Shown here: in pieces, positions 43,697 through 51,396 of the stretch
Layout of the letters: the number at the start of each line of letters is the position of its first letter
Numbering within the stretch: the first letter of the stretch is position 1
NCBI GenBank assembly: GCA_001898785.1
Contig: MKVE01000019.1
Location: 1-64,000 of the forward strand
Direction: 5' to 3'
Length of the DNA stretch: 64,000 nt
Source: Chryseobacterium sp. 36-9
Lineage (GTDB): Bacteria; Bacteroidota; Bacteroidia; Flavobacteriales; Weeksellaceae
Notes under the pieces: generated by a model
What the model was told of the DNA's origin: nothing
What the model saw: the letters and a program-made list of their open reading frames with translations, nothing else
The model's database searches: none
Program-made: the position numbers and the translations under genes

Positions 43697-43764
43697 TGAT
43701 AAACGATTGAATGATGAATGATTTAGTAATTCGGAATCAATTCATCATCAATAATCATTTATCA
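43697..43764. repeat. AT-rich intergenic hairpin before serA
   Basis: Long imperfect inverted repeat: GATAAACGATT with AATCATTTATC outside, ATGATGAATGATT with AATCAATTCATCAT inside. It resembles the hairpin after metB in sequence and position (just before a start codon). Confidence 0.5.
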
Positions 43765-43782
43765 ACTATCAATTATAATACT

Positions 43783-44739
43783 ATGAAAGTACTTGCAAAT
43801 GACGGATTGACACAGTCCGGAATAGATGCGCTTAAAGAAAACGGATTCGAGGTAATTACGGATAAAGTGCCTCAGGAAAATCTAATTACTTATATCAATG
43901 AAAATCAAGTCACGGTTTTGCTTGTAAGAAGTGCAACAAAGGTGACGAAGGAAATGATAGATAACTGTCCAAGTCTGGAAATCATCGGTAGAGGAGGCGT
44001 TGGAATGGACAATATCGAAGTGGCCTATGCAAGAGAAAAAGGAAAGCATGTGATTAATACGCCTGCAGCTTCTTCGGAATCTGTTGCGGAATTGGTATTT
44101 GCTCATCTTTTCTCAGGAAGCAGATTTCTTCAGGATTCGAACAGACAGATGCCTGTGAAAGGAAATACTGAGTTTGCAAAACTGAAAAAAGCTTACGAAA
44201 AAGGTGTTGAGCTGAGAGGTAAAACTATCGGAATTGTCGGAATCGGAAGAATCGGGCAGGAGGTTGCAAGAATCGCTCTTGGATTGGGAATGAAAGTGAT
44301 CGCTTCTGATACCAGAATAGGAAAGGCAAGTGTACGCGTAGATTTCTACAATCAGCAATATATTAATGTGGAGATTGAAACAGAGCCGTTGGAGCAGTTG
44401 ATCCAGCATTCTGATTTCATCACACTTCACGTTCCTGCTCAGAATGGGCCAATTATCGGTAAAGCAGAACTGGATAAAATGAAAACCGGTGCCGCGATTG
44501 TAAACTGTGCAAGAGGCGGCGTAATTGATGAGGAAGCTTTGATTGAAGCTTTAGACTCCGGAAAATTGGCGTTTGCAGGTCTTGATGTTTTCGAGAATGA
44601 ACCGACACCTTTCGAAAAAATCCTGACACACCCAAAAATATCCTTAACGCCTCACACCGGCGCAGCAACAGAAGAAGCCCAGGACAGAATCGGAACCGAG
44701 TTGGCTAATCAGATTGCCAGCATCCTTTTGGTTAAATAA
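43783..44739 (+). CDS. serA: D-3-phosphoglycerate dehydrogenase
   Basis: First step of serine synthesis: oxidation of 3-phosphoglycerate with NAD. It has 318 residues, the short form without the C-terminal ACT domain, usual in Bacteroidetes. The NAD site is GIVGIGRIGQEVARIA (about 146). Catalytic residues lie in CARGGVIDEEAL (Arg), FENEPT (Glu) and LTPHTGAATEEA (His). The ATG at 43783 (MKVLAND) is chosen; a longer in-frame start reads through the hairpin spacer. A terminator follows. Confidence 0.92.
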   Translation: MKVLANDGLTQSGIDALKENGFEVITDKVPQENLITYINENQVTVLLVRSATKVTKEMIDNCPSLEIIGRGGVGMDNIEVAYAREKGKHVINTPAASSESVAELVFAHLFSGSRFLQDSNRQMPVKGNTEFAKLKKAYEKGVELRGKTIGIVGIGRIGQEVARIALGLGMKVIASDTRIGKASVRVDFYNQQYINVEIETEPLEQLIQHSDFITLHVPAQNGPIIGKAELDKMKTGAAIVNCARGGVIDEEALIEALDSGKLAFAGLDVFENEPTPFEKILTHPKISLTPHTGAATEEAQDRIGTELANQIASILLVK

Positions 44740-44759
44740 TTTAACTTAAATATAAAATT

Positions 44760-44788
44760 AATGCTCGTTTTTAAACGGGCATTTTTTA
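44760..44788 (+). terminator. serA terminator
   Basis: Stem ATGCTCGTTT / AAACGGGCAT (one G-T pair), short loop, T-tract. Confidence 0.8.
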
Positions 44789-44812
44789 TTTTTCCGATTC
44801 ATATTAAAATTT

Positions 44813-44820
44813 TACTTTTG
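44813..44820 (+). promoter_or_regulatory. Flavobacterial -7 box TACTTTTG
   Basis: TAnnTTTG match 84 bases before ansA, giving a leader of about 75 bases. No clear TTG partner. Confidence 0.35.
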
Positions 44821-44904
44821 CTGAGGTTTTTATGGCTGCTTAATTGGCATGGGTTTATCCTGAGAAAGTAGGCTGCAGTTTTGACCTTCGAATCAAATTA
44901 TTAT

Positions 44905-45921
44905 ATGAAAAGAAAAGTTCTATTGATCTATACCGGCGGAACCATCGGGATGGAAAAGGATTACACCACAGGCAGTCTCGTTCCGTTTGATTTTTCTACC
45001 ATTTTCAAAAGAATCCCGGAAATGAATCTTTTGGAATGTGAAGTCTCGGTTCATCCATTCGAAAATCCTGTAGATTCTTCTGATATGGGACCGAAAGAGT
45101 GGCGGATGATTGCGGAATGGATTCATAAGAATTACGACACATTTGATGGGTTTCTGATTCTTCATGGGACAGATACAATGTCGTACACGGCTTCTGCATT
45201 AAGCTTTATGCTGAAAAATTTGGGCAAGCCAGTGATTTTAACAGGTTCTCAATTGCCAATCGGAGATTTACGAACCGATGCTAAGGAAAATCTTCTGACA
45301 AGTCTATATTATGCAAGTCTCTATGAAAATGATGAAGCGGTTATAAAAGAAGTGGCTGTCTATTTCGAATACAAAATTCTCCGGGGAAACCGAAGTCTGA
45401 AATATTCTGCAGAATTTTTTGATGCTTATCAAAGTCCCAATTATCCTATTCTTGGACAATCCGGTGTTCATCTTAATATTGAAAAAGATTTGCTGTGGAA
45501 ACCGAAAGGCGAATTCGAATTGGATACTTATCTCAATGAAAATGTTCTGTTCTACAGAATCTTTCCTGGAATGAACTTCGAATCTTTACTGGAGCTAAAA
45601 ACACCCGAAGCTATTGTTTTGCAGGTTTTTGGTTCGGGAACAATTTTCAATAGCGATAAAACACGATCGGTACTTCAGGAATTAAGAAGCCGTGGAATCG
45701 AGATTGTAGTGATAAGTCAGTGCATATCGGGAGGTATTAGTTTCGGAAAATACAGCAATAGTAATATTTTTACGGAGATAGGTGCAATCAGTGGAAAAGA
45801 TATGACCGCAGAATCTGCTATTACCAAAGTCATGCATATTCTCAAAAATCCTAAATATGAACAGGCTTTCCCGGAAATCTTTAGTGAAAATATTTGTGGC
45901 GAAATTACAGAAGAGTTTTAA
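44905..45921 (+). CDS. ansA: L-asparaginase (type I)
   Basis: Hydrolyses asparagine to aspartate and ammonia. It has 338 residues. The first catalytic threonine lies in YTGGTIGMEKD near residue 10. The second set is GTDTMSYTASALSF (about 91), with the Lys-bearing DAKENLLTSLYYA segment. It has no signal peptide, so it is cytoplasmic (type I). The ATG at 44905 (MKRKVLLIYTGG) is chosen over a TTG eight codons upstream. Confidence 0.9.
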   Translation: MKRKVLLIYTGGTIGMEKDYTTGSLVPFDFSTIFKRIPEMNLLECEVSVHPFENPVDSSDMGPKEWRMIAEWIHKNYDTFDGFLILHGTDTMSYTASALSFMLKNLGKPVILTGSQLPIGDLRTDAKENLLTSLYYASLYENDEAVIKEVAVYFEYKILRGNRSLKYSAEFFDAYQSPNYPILGQSGVHLNIEKDLLWKPKGEFELDTYLNENVLFYRIFPGMNFESLLELKTPEAIVLQVFGSGTIFNSDKTRSVLQELRSRGIEIVVISQCISGGISFGKYSNSNIFTEIGAISGKDMTAESAITKVMHILKNPKYEQAFPEIFSENICGEITEEF

Positions 45922-45928
45922 TAATATT

Positions 45929-45957
45929 TTGCAAATCCGGATATTTCATTATATTTG
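45929..45957 (+). promoter_or_regulatory. tRNA-Ser promoter (TTG-N18-TATATTTG)
   Basis: TTG at 45929-45931 and TATATTTG at 45950-45957, followed by the tRNA 11 bases later. A full match to the Bacteroidetes promoter. Confidence 0.7.
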
Positions 45958-45968
45958 CAACCTCAATT

Positions 45969-46055
45969 AGAAAGGTGTCCGAGTGGTTGAAGGAGCTACC
46001 CTGGAAAGGTAGTATACGGGTAACTGTATCGAGGGTTCGAATCCCTTCCTTTCTG
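45969..46055 (+). tRNA. tRNA-Ser (anticodon GGA)
   Basis: The seven-base acceptor stem pairs AGAAAGG (45969-45975) with CCTTTCT (46048-46054). The anticodon stem CTACC/GGTAG encloses the loop CTGGAAA, which gives anticodon GGA and reads TCC and TCT. A long variable arm (class II, as expected for serine) follows, then GGGTTCGAATCCC as T-arm. The discriminator is G; CCA is not encoded. Confidence 0.95.
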
Positions 46056-46059
46056 CAAA

Positions 46060-46087
46060 AAAGCGTTGATTTTCAACGCTTTTTTAT
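46060..46087 (+). terminator. tRNA-Ser terminator
   Basis: Perfect ten-base stem AAAGCGTTGA / TCAACGCTTT with a three-base loop and T-tract. Confidence 0.85.
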
Positions 46088-46126
46088 TTTATAAATAAAT
46101 TATATTTTGGTCGATAATTACCAAAA

Positions 46127-47110
46127 TCAATGTTTTATCAATTTCTTGATGATTGTTCTTTCCAATTTATTTTTAAATTCTATGAGATAGTTTCCTTCGG
46201 GAAGGCTTTTGAGATTAATAGTTTTTGAAGTGGTAAATTCCAAAATTCTTTTACCGGACATATCTTTTATCATTATATCAGAAACTTCTTCGGAAAGATT
46301 TAGAATATCTTTTACAGGATTTGGGTAAAGCACAATTTCTTTTTTATAGTAATCTTTTACGTCCATAAAATTACAATCCGTACTATAACTGGCGGTTACG
46401 TCTTTTGCCCAATTGATTTTACTGTTACTCTCTTCCACATTATCCACCTGAATACAGCTAAGATTGCTGTTGCCTCTTGCCAACATTACCTGCAAAATCG
46501 AGTTCTTGCCATTTTTAAGGTTCAGTTGTTTTAGCTGATTCCAGCCACAGGATAATTCTTTTAAGGCAAGATTTCCGCCTATATCCAAATTAATCAGTTG
46601 ATTTAATCCGCAATCCAAGCGTTCAAGATTCTTATTCAGATGTAAATCCAAATTGACCAAATTGTTTTCGTAACAGGCTAAATATCGTAATTCAAGGTTT
46701 TTGCTCAAATCTAATACAGCAATTTTATTAGCAGCGCATAACAAAGTTTTCAGTTTCACATTATGGCTTGTATCGAGGTTTTTCAGTTGATTGTAATCAC
46801 ATCGCAAGTCTTCCAAATTAACATTTTGGCTAAGGTGCAAAGTGGTCAAATCGTTTTTATAGCACCATAATTTTGTAATGTTGACAAACATCTCAATCCC
46901 TGTTAAATCAAAAATATTAGAATCACTGCAGTCAATTGTCCCGGTAAAGGCAACCGCTTCTGAAACCTGAATCTCATTATCACTATTTGTATTGATGTCA
47001 GGATTTCCAACAAGATAGGATTTAAAATTAATATCCGGAATATTAACTATTTGGGCATTGAGATAGTTTAAAATTGAACTGATAATTATTAGGAAAGCTA
47101 TTTTTTTCAT
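46127..47110 (-). CDS. Leucine-rich-repeat T9SS-exported protein (327 residues)
   Basis: A secreted protein with signal peptide (about 1-19), an N-terminal cap (VNIPDINFKSYLVGNPDINTNSD...) and about six 21-residue leucine-rich repeats of the form LxxLxCxxNxLxxLDLSxNxx. Each repeat carries a Cys in the LxC position. A T9SS sorting tail follows (LYPNPVKDILNLS, ending IIKKLIKH). It is a shorter paralog of the next gene upstream, 43 bases away, and the pair could be cotranscribed. The family resembles internalin-like surface proteins; the binding partner is unknown. Confidence 0.87.
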   Translation of the reverse strand: MKKIAFLIIISSILNYLNAQIVNIPDINFKSYLVGNPDINTNSDNEIQVSEAVAFTGTIDCSDSNIFDLTGIEMFVNITKLWCYKNDLTTLHLSQNVNLEDLRCDYNQLKNLDTSHNVKLKTLLCAANKIAVLDLSKNLELRYLACYENNLVNLDLHLNKNLERLDCGLNQLINLDIGGNLALKELSCGWNQLKQLNLKNGKNSILQVMLARGNSNLSCIQVDNVEESNSKINWAKDVTASYSTDCNFMDVKDYYKKEIVLYPNPVKDILNLSEEVSDIMIKDMSGKRILEFTTSKTINLKSLPEGNYLIEFKNKLERTIIKKLIKH

Positions 47111-47153
47111 TTTTAATTTCAGAAGTCTGTAAGGTTTTTATTTTTTTGGAATT

Positions 47154-48581
47154 TTAATTCTTTATCAGTTTTTGAATAATCATATTTCCCGATTTGTTTT
47201 TGAAAGAGATAATGTAAATTCCCTTCGAAAGACTTTCTGTGCTTATATTTTTTGAAGAATTAGAAATCTGCTTTATTGTTCTCCCGGACATATCGATAAT
47301 TTTAATATCTGTCATGTCTTCGGAAAAATTGAGAATGTCTTTTACTGGATTTGGAAAGATTTTGATGGGATTTCTTGCATTGTTGTCAGCAGATAGAACA
47401 AAACCGCAATTGGTATTGTAGCTGGCAATTCCGTCTCTTTTTATCCAATTGGCTTCCGAATAGACGGCGTCATCTACCTGGATGCAAGTAAGCGAAGTGT
47501 TTTTAGTGGAATCAAATTCGTAAACATTAGTGTTGTTTCCATTTTTGACATTCAGGGATTGCAGTTGGTTGAAAGAACAATTCAGGCTGGACAGTAAAAT
47601 ATTATTGCTTAAATCCAAAGACTGCAGATTATTTTTATGACAAGATAAAAGTGATAAACCAGTATTCTTTCTTAAATCCAGAGAAGTCAATTGATTATCA
47701 TAGCACATCAGCCATCCAAGATTCAGGTTTTGACTTAAATCCAAATTGGTCAACTGATTTTCATAACAGTCCAGCGCAAAGAGATTCGTATTTTTTGACA
47801 TATCAAGAGTTGTCAGTTTGTTCGAACCGCATTGTAAATAGACTAATCCTGTATTTTGACTCACATCCAGACTGCTGATGAGATTGAGTTCGCATTGCAA
47901 TACATTGAGATTTAGATTCTTGGTAACATCCAGATTCGTTAGTTTGTTTCCTGCACACTTTACAAAATCGAGATTCAGATTTTTTGTAATGTCAAGGTTA
48001 GTAAGTTTATTAGAAGAACAGTCAAAAGTCATCAATATCAGATTTTTGCTGACATCAATTGTATTCAATAGATTTTCATAACAATACAGCATTGTAAGAT
48101 TTGTATTCTTGCTAATGTCGAGATTAGTAAGATGATTGAGATAGCATTTCAAATTGCCCAAATTTGTGTTTCTTGTAACATCTAAAGAAGTCAGCAGATT
48201 GGTACTGCAATCTAATTCGGTTAACTTTGTATTTTTACTGACGTCCAGATTAGCAATCCAGTTCTGAGAGCAATTCAATATTGCTAATTCTTTGTTTTTG
48301 CTGACATCCAGCGACTGAATCTTATTGGTATTACACCAGAGAACGGTTAGATTTATGAAAGCTTCTATTCCTGTCAAATCTTTGATGTCCATATTAGCAC
48401 AATTGATAACACCAGTAAAAGCAGCCGCTTCGGACACCTGAATTTCAAAGTCGCCATTGGTATTGATTTCAGTATTGTATATTAAATAAGATTTGAAATT
48501 GGCATCAGGAATATTAACATTTTGTGCCTTAGAAATATGAAGCGTCAGTAAAAGGAAGACAAATAGTAGTTTTTTAAGCAT
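47154..48581 (-). CDS. Leucine-rich-repeat T9SS-exported protein (475 residues)
   Basis: Same layout as its neighbour but with thirteen repeats (about residues 65-340). The unit is about LTNLDVSKNTNLTxLxCxxN, 21 residues. Nearly every unit has a Cys at the same place, so the Cys residues should form a line along the solenoid. The N-terminal cap (VNIPDANFKSYLIYNTEINTNGD) and the C-terminal tail (IFPNPVKDILNFSED, then MIIQKLIKN) match the paralog. Repeat-number difference suggests expansion or contraction by recombination after duplication. Confidence 0.88.
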   Translation of the reverse strand: MLKKLLFVFLLLTLHISKAQNVNIPDANFKSYLIYNTEINTNGDFEIQVSEAAAFTGVINCANMDIKDLTGIEAFINLTVLWCNTNKIQSLDVSKNKELAILNCSQNWIANLDVSKNTKLTELDCSTNLLTSLDVTRNTNLGNLKCYLNHLTNLDISKNTNLTMLYCYENLLNTIDVSKNLILMTFDCSSNKLTNLDITKNLNLDFVKCAGNKLTNLDVTKNLNLNVLQCELNLISSLDVSQNTGLVYLQCGSNKLTTLDMSKNTNLFALDCYENQLTNLDLSQNLNLGWLMCYDNQLTSLDLRKNTGLSLLSCHKNNLQSLDLSNNILLSSLNCSFNQLQSLNVKNGNNTNVYEFDSTKNTSLTCIQVDDAVYSEANWIKRDGIASYNTNCGFVLSADNNARNPIKIFPNPVKDILNFSEDMTDIKIIDMSGRTIKQISNSSKNISTESLSKGIYIISFKNKSGNMIIQKLIKN

Positions 48582-48685
48582 AAGATTTTATTTTTTAATT
48601 TTTTAGAAATCGAAAAAACAGCACAGGCTTTACCAGCCTACAAGTTTTCTCCAGGTTAATTGATGATGAATTTTGAGTTTTAAAA

Positions 48686-48711
48686 AGCAGACAGATAGAT
48701 AGCTGTCTGCT
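48686..48711 (-). terminator. Terminator of the lipoprotein gene
   Basis: Perfect nine-base stem AGCAGACAG / CTGTCTGCT with an eight-base loop and five-T tract on the minus strand. Confidence 0.8.
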
Positions 48712-48739
48712 CAGAATTAAAATAGTATGATGAAAATGA

Positions 48740-49582
48740 TTACTTGTTCATTATGTAGAAATAATATTCGTTTGGAGATAGCAGTCCGTTTTCATAATTG
48801 CCGGAGCCACCATCCGGACGGAAATAATATTCAGCATTTGGAGTAAAAGTATCCGGATTTCCAATTCCCAGATGCACAGATTGGCTTATCCCATTTTTCA
48901 TACTGGAAGCGGTAATTTTATATTTCGTTGCAGGAATATCATTGATGTAATAAACCTGTCCCACGCCAGAAGCAATGATGAATTTCTTTTGTACAATTTT
49001 TCCTTCTGCTGACGTTCCATCGAGATATTTTGCACCAGATGCAGGAGTTAAAGTTATAGTAACCTCAGTTCCAGAAGGCATCTCATCAGCAAAAGAATTG
49101 TAATTGATGAACTTGACACTTCCTCCAAAATATCCTGTTCCATTTTGTGCGCTGACGGTTCTATCAGGGATTCTTCCATTTAGTTTCCACACAAAATTCT
49201 TAACGATACCACTTGCAGGAACGCTGAAAGCATCATAATCCTCATCTTTTTCCATACCCATTCTCAGCTGATAAGTGCCATTTTCCGTTGTTACTTCTTT
49301 CCACGCATACATTTTATATCCGCCGATGGCACTCATGGTTACGCTGTATTTGCCAGCCTCATCTGTAGTTGTGGTGTAATGTATATTGTTTCCGTTTGGA
49401 TTTTCTACCCTGATTCTTGCACTTTTTATGGCATTTCCTGCACCGTCTTTCACGGTTCCTTGTATAGTGTATGGTTTTTCCGTTACATTATTTCCAGTGT
49501 CTGTTTCTGTAAGTGTATCGCCTTCTGTACAAGATATCAGAAGTGCTGCGAATAATAAGAGTATCATTTTTATTTGTTTCAT
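48740..49582 (-). CDS. Lipoprotein with carboxypeptidase-regulatory-like domain
   Basis: A 280-residue lipoprotein (lipobox LLISC, Cys18). Residues about 40-110 form a carboxypeptidase regulatory-like beta-sandwich (YTIQGTVKDGAGNAIKSARIRVENP, TTTDEAGKYSVTM). The second half (about 150-275) holds further beta-rich sequence ending in ENGLLSPNEYYFYIMNK. Such domains often stabilise or anchor surface proteins. It lies just downstream of the S41 protease gene (20 bases), so the two may form a unit. No enzymatic residues are seen. Confidence 0.78.
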   Translation of the reverse strand: MKQIKMILLLFAALLISCTEGDTLTETDTGNNVTEKPYTIQGTVKDGAGNAIKSARIRVENPNGNNIHYTTTTDEAGKYSVTMSAIGGYKMYAWKEVTTENGTYQLRMGMEKDEDYDAFSVPASGIVKNFVWKLNGRIPDRTVSAQNGTGYFGGSVKFINYNSFADEMPSGTEVTITLTPASGAKYLDGTSAEGKIVQKKFIIASGVGQVYYINDIPATKYKITASSMKNGISQSVHLGIGNPDTFTPNAEYYFRPDGGSGNYENGLLSPNEYYFYIMNK

Positions 49583-49601
49583 TTTTTATAAATTTTGGTT
49601 G

Positions 49602-50645
49602 TTATTTTTGTTTCAAATATTCTATTGCTTTTTTTACTGCCTTATCATAATTGATGTTATTAAAGCTTTCATTACCTCTGATATAGACATCGGGCTTGAT
49701 GATTTCCGGAAATTTTTTCTTTTTAGAATCGGCAATGTATGCTGTCGATATGCGGAAGTAAGTCTTATTATGATTAAAGACAAAACCATTGGTCGCATTG
49801 GCAAGTCCTGCTGTATCATCGCCAATTAGAATAGTATTATTTCTTTTGCTGAAAACCGCTGCGGTTATTTCTCCGGAGCTTCCTGTGCCGGAACCAGTTA
49901 GAACTGCAACTTGGGCATCGGGAAAATTTGGAATTTTATTATTAATTTGAACCTGTACTTTGCCATCCATCAAAAAGTCTCCGTCTCGGAAAGAAGATTC
50001 ATCCTCGGATTGACCTTTGTTATTGATGTAATAGCTTATGATTCCATCTTTGAAAAATGGTGCCAGCCCAGCCAGCATCGGTCTGATATTACCACCGCCA
50101 TTTAGTCGGAGGTCAATTATCCATCCTTTTGGGTTGAGATTCTTGAGTTTCGCAACTTCATTATACAGCCAATTCCCATAACTGTTGATTTGTTCCTGCT
50201 TGGTAACGCCGATGTAAGGAACACGCAGATAAGCTATTTGACCAAGCATTTTTCCTTCGATGCGAGGTCCGCTTTTCCACCCAGCTTTTATAGAATCTGT
50301 ATATCTGCTGATGAGATTTTTATTTTCAAGAACGTAGGATTGGTCAAGATGATAATAGGCGGCGTGCATATCTCCCAACGCATCGAAGGCGATTTTCATT
50401 GCTTCAAAAGCTTCCGATTTGTTTTTTGCAGTTTTAGCTTTCTCAAATACTTTTTTCTGAATTGATTTCCAGTTCACACGTTTGCTATACAGTGAATTGT
50501 CTTTTAAAATATGCAGACAGGAATCTAGATGTACACGTACAGAATCAGAAATCTGTGCTTTTGCATAAGAACAAAATCCACTAAAAAGTAACAATTGAAA
50601 AAAAGTAATAAAATAAAAATTGCTTGTATTTTTTCGAAGTTTCAT
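49602..50645 (-). CDS. S41 family serine peptidase
   Basis: A 347-residue exported peptidase of the S41 (Tsp/CtpA) family. The N-terminus has a signal-type hydrophobic segment (about 8-30). The peptidase core has the strand AYLRVPYIGV, then KGWIIDLRLNGGGNIRPM (about 175), and the catalytic Ser in LTGSGTGSSGEI (about 250). No PDZ domain is evident, unlike CtpA. The substrate is unknown. The lipoprotein gene follows it. Confidence 0.87.
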   Translation of the reverse strand: MKLRKNTSNFYFITFFQLLLFSGFCSYAKAQISDSVRVHLDSCLHILKDNSLYSKRVNWKSIQKKVFEKAKTAKNKSEAFEAMKIAFDALGDMHAAYYHLDQSYVLENKNLISRYTDSIKAGWKSGPRIEGKMLGQIAYLRVPYIGVTKQEQINSYGNWLYNEVAKLKNLNPKGWIIDLRLNGGGNIRPMLAGLAPFFKDGIISYYINNKGQSEDESSFRDGDFLMDGKVQVQINNKIPNFPDAQVAVLTGSGTGSSGEITAAVFSKRNNTILIGDDTAGLANATNGFVFNHNKTYFRISTAYIADSKKKKFPEIIKPDVYIRGNESFNNINYDKAVKKAIEYLKQK

Positions 50646-50735
50646 ACTCGTTTTTTTCTGAGTACAAAATTATTTTGATTGCAAGTGCTGTACAATGAGC
50701 GCTTTTACTCAAATTTCTGGGTAGTATTGCTTAGG

Positions 50736-51383
50736 CTATGAATTCAGGTGCTCGATAGCAAATCGCAGCAAGCTGTTTTTACCACTTAAATCGAGTTTTT
50801 TCGCAATGTTCATCCTGTGGTTGGAAACTGTTTTTTCACTCACGAAGAGTTCTTCTGCTATTTCTTTTGTCGATTTGTATTGCGATATTTTTTCCATTAT
50901 TTTTTTTTCCGATGGTGTGAGAAGCTCCAGTTGTAAGGTCGAATCATTACGATTCCTGTTTTTATTGTTTAGTAAATAGGAAGACATCTCCGGGCTGATG
51001 TAAGACTGAAATTTGTTGACTGCCGAAATCGCACTGATGATATCAACAACAGCATTTTCTTTCAAAACATAACCAGAAATACCAATTTCCAAAGCCTTCA
51101 AAAAAGTATCTTTTGCTTTGTGCATCGTCAGTAAAATGATGGCAACGCCAGGTTTTTTCGCCAGAATTTGTTCGGCAACCTGTAATCCGTTTGCACCCGG
51201 CATATCGATATCCAAAATAGCGATATCAATTTCATTTTTCAAAGCAAGGTCAATCGCATCAGTTCCGTTGTCGGCTTTATGTACAACCTCCAGATTATCT
51301 GCATCTTCCAATACTTCCTGCAAACCTTTCAAGAAAATGGGATGGTCGTCTGCTATTAATATTTTTATTTTTTCAATATTCAT
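50736..51383 (-). CDS. LuxR/NarL-type response regulator
   Basis: A 215-residue two-component response regulator. The receiver domain (about 5-120) has the acidic pair DD near 12, the phosphoacceptor Asp58 in IAILDIDMPG and the Lys in the last strand. The LuxR-type HTH is near residues 150-205 (LTPSEKKIMEKISQYKSTKEIAEELFVSEKTVSNHRMNIAKKL). The ATG at 51383 (MNIEKIKI) is chosen over an in-frame TTG six bases upstream. It starts 13 bases after the kinase stop. Confidence 0.93.
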   Translation of the reverse strand: MNIEKIKILIADDHPIFLKGLQEVLEDADNLEVVHKADNGTDAIDLALKNEIDIAILDIDMPGANGLQVAEQILAKKPGVAIILLTMHKAKDTFLKALEIGISGYVLKENAVVDIISAISAVNKFQSYISPEMSSYLLNNKNRNRNDSTLQLELLTPSEKKIMEKISQYKSTKEIAEELFVSEKTVSNHRMNIAKKLDLSGKNSLLRFAIEHLNS

Positions 51384-51396
51384 TTTCAATAATTGT

